A stretch of DNA of 38,181 nucleotides from CAZSLI01 sp964607705 (GTDB lineage: Bacteria > Actinomycetota > Coriobacteriia > Anaerosomatales > PHET01): contig CAZSLI010000023.1 of NCBI GenBank assembly GCA_964607705.1, positions 1 to 38,181 on the forward strand. Direction: 5' to 3'. Each line of letters starts with the position of its first letter. Positions within the stretch are counted from its first letter, which is position 1. Position numbers and translations under genes: made by a program. Under the pieces are notes generated by a model. The model did no database searches and was not told the origin of the DNA. It saw only the letters and a program-made list of their open reading frames with translations. Shown piece after piece: positions 26,444 to 35,700 of this stretch.

Positions 26444-27652
26444 ATGTCGTTCTTCTTGCTCGGCAAGGGCTCTGACGGCGAACTGGTACTGCTCTCATCC
26501 GGGCAGTATGCGAGCCGCAAAGAAGCCATGGCAGAGCTCTCAAAGCTGACGAAGGACCCCGGATTCGCCCACTGGGACGCCGAGGTCATGGTCTTCAGCC
26601 TCAATGACGGCGCCGACGTCCTGCTCGTACGGCCCGAGGCAGCCGCGGAGCCGGTGGCGGAGAAGGAGCCCGAGGCCGAGCCGCCCGCCGAGGAGCCGAT
26701 CACTGCTGACGAGTCGGAACCCGCCGAGGAAGCCGACGACGCGACCGAGCCGCACGACGCCGAGTCGGCGGAGCTGGACGCCGCTCTCGTGGAGCTGGGC
26801 GAGCCGCAAACGGTAACCGAGGTCGACCCGGCCATCGCCGCCGTCATCGAGGACCTGGCGTCCGAGGAGGATGCTAGCGTCGTCGAGGCGCCCGAGCCGG
26901 TCATCGTGCAGACCGAGTCCGCATCCTCGGCAGATGAGGTGCCGGAGCTTGAGTCGGCGGTCAGCGAGTCGGTCTCCGAGGACGAGTCGCTCAAGGCCGC
27001 GCTCGCGCGCACTGCCGCCCACATGGAAGCATCCGGAATCACGCCGCCTGAGTCTGTCGGTCCCGAAGAGGCCGCACCGGAGCCCGAGGCCGCAAACGTT
27101 GAGCCTGAGCCGGAAGCCGCCGCGACCGAGTCGTCCGAATCTGCAGAAGCCGCATGGCCTTGGGCCGTGCATGCGCCCGCCGAGGAGGGCGGCTTCAACC
27201 TGGACGCTCTTGAGGAGCCGGGTATCGACGAGGGCTCTCTCGTGCGCGCACCCGGGGACGACGAGACGATGGCTGCGGCCCGACCCGTGATCCTCGGCGA
27301 CTACGACACGGCTTCCTCCGACGTTGAGGCCGGGCCAGGGTTTGAGGCGGAGGCAGACAGTGCGGCCGAAGCCGCGACCGGCGCCCCAGCCGCTCCGGAG
27401 CAGCCCCTCGAAGCGGTGGCCGTAGCCGAAGTGCCTGCCGATGACACCGCCTCGGCGCCCGTCGCGGAATCCGACTTCATCCTCGACCTCGAGCAGATCG
27501 TCGCCGAGCCGCTGTCCGAGAAACCTGCAGGCTATCAGGTCAACGAGCACGCCGGACCCACCATGACTTGCAGGGACTGCGTCTACGTCGAGACGTGTCC
27601 CAACAAGGACCAGCGTGATCCCGCGAGCTGCGGCTCGTTCCAGTGGAAGTAG
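26444..27652 (+). CDS. Acidic low-complexity protein with C-terminal four-Cys motif, unknown function
   Basis: A 402-aa protein in three parts. Residues 1-66 form a small folded domain (SFFLLGKGSDGELVLLSSGQ ... AEVMVFSLNDGADVLLV). Residues ~67-365 are a long Glu/Ala/Pro/Asp-rich, probably disordered linker with few basic residues. Residues 366-402 carry C376-x2-C379-x5-C385-x10-C396 (TCRDCVYVETCPNKD ... SCGSFQWK), a likely zinc or Fe-S site. No signal peptide or membrane segment, so probably cytosolic. I do not recognise a named family. The Cys motif resembles short CxxC...CP...CxxF knuckles of clostridial and actinobacterial proteins. It has its own promoter and stands alone between nfo and the chelatase-like gene. 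Confidence 0.8.
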   Translation: MSFFLLGKGSDGELVLLSSGQYASRKEAMAELSKLTKDPGFAHWDAEVMVFSLNDGADVLLVRPEAAAEPVAEKEPEAEPPAEEPITADESEPAEEADDATEPHDAESAELDAALVELGEPQTVTEVDPAIAAVIEDLASEEDASVVEAPEPVIVQTESASSADEVPELESAVSESVSEDESLKAALARTAAHMEASGITPPESVGPEEAAPEPEAANVEPEPEAAATESSESAEAAWPWAVHAPAEEGGFNLDALEEPGIDEGSLVRAPGDDETMAAARPVILGDYDTASSDVEAGPGFEAEADSAAEAATGAPAAPEQPLEAVAVAEVPADDTASAPVAESDFILDLEQIVAEPLSEKPAGYQVNEHAGPTMTCRDCVYVETCPNKDQRDPASCGSFQWK

Positions 27653-27709
27653 CCGCCGCCCGTCGGTGACCCACGCCGTTCGGCAAATACACAATATCTA
27701 GGATGCCTT

Positions 27710-27747
27710 CGAGGGCGTGTCTACCGTATGATGGGGACACGCCCTCG
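27710..27747. repeat. Perfect 12-bp inverted repeat upstream of the ChlI/ChlD-like gene
   Basis: CGAGGGCGTGTC (27710-27721) and GACACGCCCTCG (27736-27747) are exact inverted copies around a 14-base centre that contains TATGAT (27727-27732), a candidate -10. It lies 15 bases before the GTG start and has no T-run behind it. An operator or a 5'-leader hairpin is therefore more likely than a terminator of the preceding gene. Confidence 0.7.
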
Positions 27748-27762
27748 TCGTACGGAGGTCTG

Positions 27763-29730
27763 GTGTCGCGTCGCCCGGTCCAGAGCTTCCCCTTCTCGGC
27801 CATCGTCGGCCAAGAGGAACTCAAGCTGGCTCTGTTGCTGAACGCGGTCGACCCGCGCGTCGGCGGCGTCCTCATCCGTGGGGAGAAGGGGACCGCGAAG
27901 TCGACGGCCGTGCGTGCACTCGTCGGCGTCCTGCCGCCGATCGACGTCATCGAGGATTGCCGGTTCAGCTGCGATCCCTCGGACCCCGGCTCCTGGTGCG
28001 ACGAGTGCCGAGAGCGGCGCGAAAGCGGGCCGCTGCCCAAGGAGAAGCGCACCTCCCGCGTCGTCGACCTGCCTGTGTCGGCTACGGAGGACCGGCTGGT
28101 GGGCACGCTCGACTTCGAGAAGGCGCTCAAACATGGCGAGCGCTCCTTCCAGCCCGGCCTGCTAGCCGAGGCCAACCGCTCGATACTCTACGTCGACGAG
28201 GTCAATCTGCTCGACGACCATCTCGTCGACACGCTGCTCGATGCAGCCGCGATGGGCGTGAACACGGTCGAGCGTGAAGGCGTGTCCTACCTCCACCCGG
28301 CGCGCTTCATCCTGGTCGGGACGATGAATCCCGAAGAGGGCGAGATCCGCCCGCAGCTACTCGACCGGTTCGGGCTTTGCGTCGAGGTCCGGGCGGTCCG
28401 CGAGCCCGAGGCCCGCGTCGAGATCGTGCGCCGCCGTCATTCCTTCGAGGAGGACGCCACGGCGTTCGCTCGTGAATGGGCTTCCTCGGAGGACGAGATC
28501 CGCACCAAGCTGGCACATGCGAGGCTTCGTCTGCCCTCGGTGAAGCTGCCCGATGAGATCCTTTACGCGATCGCCGACCTCTCAATCAGGGCCGGCGTCG
28601 ACGGCCACCGCGCCGACAGTGTCATGGCACGAGCCGCCTCGGCGCTCGCCGCGCTCGACGGGCGAACGGAGGCCGGCCTCAACGATGTCGAGCGGGTGGC
28701 CGGGCTCGTGTTAGCCCACCGCCTTCGCGCGCGACCGTTCGAGGAGGTGGGCACCGACTCAGCCACCCTGCGCGACGCGCTCGTCCGGGCGCTCTCGGGC
28801 GGAGAAGCCGAGGGGGAGGGCACAGGCTCGCCGACTCCCACGCCCGGCGACGGTCAGGTCTCGATCTTCGAGGGGCTGTCGGCCATGGGGTCCTCGGCAG
28901 ACGACGAGGTCGCGGTCTCGATGGACCTCCAGACGCCGCTGGACCGCGCACGCCGCTCGATGTCCGGTCGTCGGCAGGAGACGGTCGCCGAGGACAACCG
29001 TGGCCGCTACCGTCGCTCTGAGCCCGCACGCGGTGCTGTCTCGGCATCCGATGTGGCCATCGACGCCACCATCCGCGTGGCTGCGCAGCGTCAGTCGGGG
29101 CGCGTGGACTCAGAGATGGCCTGCACCATCGAGCCTGACGACGTGCAGCGCAAGATACGCACGCGCAAGGTGGGCGCGTCGATCGTCTTCTGCGTGGACG
29201 CGAGCGGCTCGATGGGCTCGTCCAAGCGCATGGACGCGGCCAAGGGCGCGGTGCTCGATCTGCTCGTCGACGCGTACCAGCGGCGCGACCGTGTGGCGCT
29301 CGTGACGTTTCGCGGCGAGAGCGCGGAGGTCGTGCTCGCGCCCACCGCCAGTGTCGAGCTCGCCAACCTCAAGCTCAAGAACCTCGCGACCGGAGGCGCC
29401 ACCCCGCTTGCTCACGGCATACTCCGTTCACTGGACCTCATCGAGGGGGAGAGGCGTCGCGAGCCGGACACCGTGCCATGGCTCGTGATCGTCACGGACG
29501 GACGCGCGAACGTGGGGCTCGATGGGGGTCTCGGCAGCGAGGACGCCAAGCTGGCGGCCATCCGGATCCGAGCCGCAGGGATCAATTCGATCGTCGTGGA
29601 TACCGGGGCGGGCGGAGTCTCCAGCACCGCCGCTCGGGACGTCGCCCGTGAGGCTGGCGCGGAGTACGTGAAGCTGCCCAGTCTCGCGGGGTCGACGATA
29701 GCCGGCGCCGTGAGGGCGCGAATCGCCTAG
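27763..29730 (+). CDS. Magnesium/cobalt chelatase-like AAA+ ATPase fused to VWA domain (ChlI-ChlD type)
   Basis: A 655-aa fusion from GTG 27763 (GGAGG at 27754-27758). The N-terminal ChlI-like AAA+ domain has Walker A GEKGTAKST (~residue 40), a four-Cys insertion (CRFSCDPS ... WCDEC), Walker B ILYVDEVNLLDD and GTMNPEEGEIRPQLLDRFG with sensor and arginine finger. A low-complexity acidic/Gly linker (~345-375) follows. The C-terminal VWA domain (~470-655) has a complete MIDAS: DASGSMGSS, the Thr in ATPLAHG and VTDGRANVG. Such proteins act in metal insertion with a CobN/ChlH-type large subunit, which is not in this window, or as stand-alone MoxR-VWA-like chaperones. An ATG at 27703 in the same frame would make the inverted repeat coding and has no ribosome site. 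Confidence 0.9.
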   Translation: MSRRPVQSFPFSAIVGQEELKLALLLNAVDPRVGGVLIRGEKGTAKSTAVRALVGVLPPIDVIEDCRFSCDPSDPGSWCDECRERRESGPLPKEKRTSRVVDLPVSATEDRLVGTLDFEKALKHGERSFQPGLLAEANRSILYVDEVNLLDDHLVDTLLDAAAMGVNTVEREGVSYLHPARFILVGTMNPEEGEIRPQLLDRFGLCVEVRAVREPEARVEIVRRRHSFEEDATAFAREWASSEDEIRTKLAHARLRLPSVKLPDEILYAIADLSIRAGVDGHRADSVMARAASALAALDGRTEAGLNDVERVAGLVLAHRLRARPFEEVGTDSATLRDALVRALSGGEAEGEGTGSPTPTPGDGQVSIFEGLSAMGSSADDEVAVSMDLQTPLDRARRSMSGRRQETVAEDNRGRYRRSEPARGAVSASDVAIDATIRVAAQRQSGRVDSEMACTIEPDDVQRKIRTRKVGASIVFCVDASGSMGSSKRMDAAKGAVLDLLVDAYQRRDRVALVTFRGESAEVVLAPTASVELANLKLKNLATGGATPLAHGILRSLDLIEGERRREPDTVPWLVIVTDGRANVGLDGGLGSEDAKLAAIRIRAAGINSIVVDTGAGGVSSTAARDVAREAGAEYVKLPSLAGSTIAGAVRARIA

Positions 29731-29796
29731 CGGCGCTCAAACACGTCGGTGTTCTTGCCGATATCTAGTAAGTCCGTACGCTCTGAAGGGGGCACC

Positions 29797-32700
29797 ATGC
29801 GTAGCCTAGTCCGAACTCGGGCCCTGACTCGGCGCCTTGCGTCGACGGCCGGGAAAGCGATACGCCTTGCGCTCGTAGCAGGCATGTTGCTGATCTCCGT
29901 CCCGGCATCGGCGTTCGCCAACATCTATGAGATGCCGTCGCCGATGGGATCGTCGCCGACGAACCCGGGAATCCCGGGTCAGTACTCGTCGTCGTGGCGA
30001 GAAGGGTGGGGTAACAGCACCCTGCCGAACTTCAAGCTCGGCATCCCGCAGCCCGACCCCGGTCAGCCGGCTATCCTCGGCGGCTTCTACTACACCACGC
30101 GGCCGAGCAACGACGCGACCATCTACTCGGACCTCTGGGCCGACGCGCACATGGCGCCCATTTCCAGCCCGGGCCTATGGGACCTCTACGTCGACATTCC
30201 CAGCGAGGTCACCAACGCACAGCCCGGTGACCTGTTCAATCGCTGGTTTGAGGCCCCCTTTAGCCCCTGGGTGCCGGCAGTCGTTCCGGACAGGGCTTAT
30301 GAGGGTCCCTTCCAGACGATGATCCAGTACTACGCTCAGAACACCACGGACGCGGCTTTCGGCGGCTTCCGCTACGGCATCGATGTCACGCCTCCCGAGA
30401 AGGTTGACGGCCTCGTGGCCATCCCCGGCTTCGGCGTCGCCGCTCCGACCGGCTGGCTCACGCAGTCGCGGGTGGTGCTCAAGTGGAACGACAAGGTGTA
30501 CGACCGCCTTGCCGGCACCGGCTACTTCGAGGCGTTCATCGACGGGGTCCCGTATCCCTCGAGCGGCTCTGACTCGTCGCGTCGCGTCTACGACCTGAAG
30601 GAGCACTATCCGGGGTACGGCACCTCGATTCCCACGAAGCGTGAGATGACCATCGAGGACCTGCCGGCCGGCTCGCACCAGATCCAGGTGCGCGCGGTCG
30701 ACCGTGCGACCAACGCCGGCCCGCTCTCCGAGCCGGTCACCATCAAGGTCGACCCTGACATCCCGACTATCGGGATCACGTCACCGCGCGTCGACGGCGA
30801 GTACCTCGGCGCCAAGCCGCAGCTCTCCGCCAGCACGACGGACATGGCGGGCGTCCAGTACGTCAACTTCAAGGTCGCTCGCGAGAGCAGCCCCGGAGTA
30901 GTCATCCACAGCGAGACCGACACCGTCGCCCCCTTCAATGCGACCGTAGACCTGAGCGCCCCCGCTTACGCCGACGGCTCGTCCTACATCGTTACCGCAT
31001 CGACCGCCGACATGGCCGGCCGCACGAACTACACCACCAAGACGTTCCGCATCGAGAAGAAGCCGACGATCAAGGTCGTCGCGCCGTCCTCGGCAGAAGT
31101 CCTGCCTTCGCTTGCCGCCTATCAGGTGCAGGCCGAGGACAAGACCTCCATCGCGGCCGTGGACGTCACCATCGACGGCGTGCCGGCGAAGCACTTCGTA
31201 CCGACCGGAGATATGACATCGGCGCTCGTGACCGGCTTCAAGTCACTCGGCGCCGGCGTCCACACGCTGGTCGCGACGGTCACCAACACCTCGAGCGGCG
31301 TGGCCAGCCAGACCGTCAGCTTCAGCGTCGATCCCACGCTGCGGCCGGTTCTCGCCGACTACACGACCACGGTCGACGGCACGACCGCCAAGAGCGCATC
31401 GACGTCGTGGACCAACCGCCCGGTACTCGACTTCAACGCCGCACTTGACAGCGTGGTCGATCCCACCGAGGTCCTGTACGCGATCGACCGCCAGCCCATG
31501 ACGGTCGTTGACCCTTCGGATCCGAACGCCTACTACGCATCCTCCAACGTCGCCGAGAACACGACGCTGTTCCACGGCACAGTCGATCTGCTCGGCGTCT
31601 ACCTGAGCGACATGATGAACCTCGACGGCAACAGCCAGCTGCCCGGCGCGGTGAGCTCGCCCCTCGAGGGTTTGTGGTACACCCACGCTCTCGTGCGTAA
31701 CGCCTCGAGCCAGGCAGGGCCGCTGCTCCATACGGTCTACGGCGTCGACCTGACGAGCCCCGCGGCCGTCACGGGTGTTGGCGCGTTCACGAGCGCATCT
31801 GCGGTGACCACGACCTCGGCCTGGCTCGACCAGACCCGTATCGTGATCCGGTGGGACGGCGCTCAGTACGACTCGCTCTCCGGCGTCAACCACTACAACG
31901 TATACGTGGACGGTGAGCTCGCTACCGGCGACGCCGGTGTCAGCTACGAGCACGGCCGCGCGCGCATGGCGCTCACACTCGAGGACCTCGCGCCCGGAGC
32001 CCACGATGTGACGGTGAGCGCCGTCGACGAGGCCGGCAACGAAGGCGCGAAGTCGGCGCCCGTGACCGTTCGCGTCAAGTCAACGCCGAGCATCTTCATC
32101 AACTCGCCCGCGAGCGTGGGGACCACCATCACGAGCCCCTCGCCCCTTCGTGCGCGCGTCACAGACGTCTCGGGTATCCAGCGCGTCGAGTTCTCGATCG
32201 ACGGCTCGCTCGTCTACACGTTCTATCCCACGGCGTCCGAGCGCTACGCCATGAACTGCAACATGTTCAGCGCGCTCCAGACCGGCAGCTACACCCTGCG
32301 CATCGACGCGTACAGCGTCTCCGGGCCGTCTACGACCGCCATACGCGCCTTCAACGTCGACACCAGCCTGCCGGGGGAAGAGAATCCCGATCCCGGCAAC
32401 GGCGGGGGAGGCCCGGTCGTAACGCCGAGCTTCCGCTGGTACAACACGGCGTTCCCGACGTTCACGGCGAAGCCGAGTGTTCAGCCGACCGATCCGACCG
32501 AACTGCTGTACCTGGTGGACCGCGCGCCGAACACCGGCATCGATCCCACGAATCCCAACGGCTACTACACGTCGTTCAGGATTGCGGACACCACGAGCTA
32601 CCTCAACGGCGTCATCGATCAGTGGGGCGTGTACCTGAGCGATCCGACGACTTTGGATGGCGCTCTCTACCTCGGCAGCCGTGTCACGCAGCCGGTGGAA

Positions 32701-35700
32701 GGCCTGTGGTACCTGCACGCGACCCTGCGCAACGCGCTCGGCGAGGGCAGTCCTGAGGTCACCCACGTGTCCTACGGCGTCGACCTCACGCGGCCGGACA
32801 CCGTCGGCGGTGTGGGCATCTACTCGAGCAACACCGCTGTCACTCCTGTCGGCAACGCCTGGCTCAACCAGAGCCGTGCCGTCGTGCGCTGGAGCGGCGC
32901 AGAGGTCGACCAGCTCTCCGGCACGAAGTACTTCAAGGTCTATGTCGATGGCGCGGCCATCGGCGGCGAGGAGCGCATCGGCTTCCAGGCCGGGCGACCC
33001 ACCATGTCGCTGACCATCGAGGACCTCCTTCCCGGTCGACACACCGTTCAGGTGAGCGCCGTGGACGTCGCAGGCAATGAAAGCGACTTGTCGGCGCCAG
33101 CATCCGCCAATGTCGATATCGACGCTCCCCGCATAGCGCTCACCTCCCCGGCTGCAGACGGCGAGCACGTGTCCGCCCTGCCGCACGTATCGGCTGAGGC
33201 CAGTGACAACGCCGGTGTCGAGGACGTCACGTTCACCATCGCACGCCAGAGCGCGCCTGGTGTGCCGGTGGCCACCACTGTCGATGCCGAGGCGCCCTAC
33301 GAGGCCGACCTCGACCTCACGAGCCCTGCCTTCGCCGACGGTTCGTCCTACGTTGTCTCGGCGACCGCGCGGGACCTCTCCGGTCGCACAAGCGTCCAGT
33401 CACACACGGTCGTGCTCGACAAGCGGCCCGAAGCACAGATCCTGAGCCCGGTTCAGGACTCAGACCAGCCGCAGCTCGTCGCCCTCAAGGCGCTCGCGAC
33501 CGACGACATCCAGATCGCCTCGGTCGACCTCCGCGTCGACGGCAATCTCGTGCGCCACTACGTTCCCACGGCGACTGATGACAAGGCGGCAATCGTCACC
33601 GAGCTCACGCGCCTCGCCGCAGGCGCTCATGTCTTCACGGCGACCGTCACCAACACTGCGGGCGGCGTGTCGATCGACACGGTCACTTTCGATGTCGATG
33701 CGAACCTGCGCCCGGCGAGCACGATGCCCTACGCCACCGGCGCTCTCGAGGGCGTTGCGAACACCTGGTATGAGGCTTCGTGGCAGAACCACGCGGAGCT
33801 CGACTTCAACCAGGAGCTGGGTTCGGTCACCGACCCGACCGAGGTCCTCTACCTCGTCAACAGGACGCCGATGCAGGGCATCGACGCCACCAACCCCAAC
33901 GCCTACTACTCGTCGTCCAACATCGCGGACAATGCAACGCTTTACAGCAACACGATCGATCTCCTCGGCGTCTACCTGAGCAATCCGGGGGCGTTCGCCG
34001 GTTCGCTGCAGTTCCCTGGCAGCGTCACGTCGCCGCTCGAGGGCCTGTGGTACACGCACGCGCTCGTTCGTAACGCGCTCGCCGAGGCAGGTCCCATCAC
34101 GCACTCCGTGTACGGCGTGGACATGACCGCGCCGACGCAGGTGGGCGGAGTCCAGGCCTTCACCGACAACGTGACCGCCGTCCCCGCCACCCAGTGGCTC
34201 GACCAGTCGCGTGTCGTGGTCCGTTGGAACGGCGGCCAGTACGACGCGCTCTCCGGCGTAGCGTTCTACAACGTCTACGTCGACGGCCAGCTGCTCGGCG
34301 GCGAGAACGCTCGGGTGGCCTACGAGCACAACCGGGCCCGGATGGCCGTGACGCTCGAAGACCTCGCGCCCGGGTTCCATAAGGTTGAAGTCACGGCCGT
34401 CGACAACGCGCTCAACGAGGGCCCCAGGTCGGCGCCGTTCACGGTGAGGATCAAGTCGACTCCGACGATCAGGATCACCGCGCCCGCCAGTGACGATGTC
34501 ACCGTGACGACTCCGGCACCGCTGCGTGCCACGATCGCCGATCCTTCGGGCTTCACCAGCGTCGTGTTCTCGATCGACGGACAGCCGGTGCAGACGTTCT
34601 ACCCGGCCTCCGCCGAGACGACCGTGATGGTGTGCAGCGCGTACGCGCCTCTCCAGACCGGCAGCTACAACTTCACCGTCACGGCGAACAGCGCCTCGGG
34701 CAACACGGCGACCGCGAGCCGTCCGTTCAACGTCGACTCCACCCTGCCGCCTGAGATCGACCCGGGTAACGGGGGAGGCAACGGTGGCGGCACGCCCAAC
34801 GTCACACCGACCTTCACCTGGTTCAACACGGAGTTCCCCACATTCACGGCAAAGCCGAGTGACGCGCCGACAGACCCGACTGAGCTGCTGTACCTCGTCG
34901 ATCGCTCGTCGGGTACGGTCATCGACGGCTCCGATCCCAACTCCTACTACTCGTCATTCCGCATCACCGACTCCACGACCTATGTCAATGGCTTGGTGGA
35001 CCAGCGTGGTGTGCTGCGGAGCAATCCCGTCGCCTTCGACGGCGTACTCCAGCTCGGCTCCGCGCGTATCGCCGATCCGGTCGAGGGCATGTGGTACCTG
35101 CATGCGCTCTTCCGCAATGCGCAGGGTGAGTCGAGCCCGATGGCGCACGTGGCCTACGGCGTGGACCTCACGCGTCCGATCCCTGTCACCGGCGTCCAGG
35201 TGTTCTCGAGCGCGAGCTCAGTGACGCCTCTGGACACCAGCTGGATCGACCAGAGCCGCGTTGTCATCCGCTGGGACGGCACAGAGCGTGACGCCCTCTC
35301 GGGCACCAAGTACTACCGCGTCTTCATCGACGGCAAGCCGCTCGTGCAGGAGGGTGGCGAGGAGATCGGCTTCCAGACCGGCCGCGCCACCATGTCGGTC
35401 ACCGTCGAGGACCTCACCCCCGGCGCTCACTCGATCTATGTGACGGCTGTGGACCGCGCCGGCAACGAGAGCGTTCCGTCCAACGCCGCCTCGGCCAACC
35501 TGGACTTCGACACTCCCACGGTGGCGATCACGGCGCCTGTCGGCGATCCGGGCGTAGTCGGCCTGAGCTCGACGCTCGCTGCCACCGCCAACGACGAGGT
35601 AGCCGTTCGCTACGTCAACTTCCGAGTTGACGGCACGAGCGTGGGGACCTACTGGCCCACCGGTCTTCAGACCTCCGCGACCGCCAAGGTTCAGCCCGAC

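Noticed and set aside
26540..27694. 384-codon minus-strand frame opposite the acidic protein gene
   Set aside because: Gly/Arg/Leu-rich mirror of GAG/GCC codons. The plus frame has a promoter, a ribosome site and the organised Cys motif, so it is preferred.
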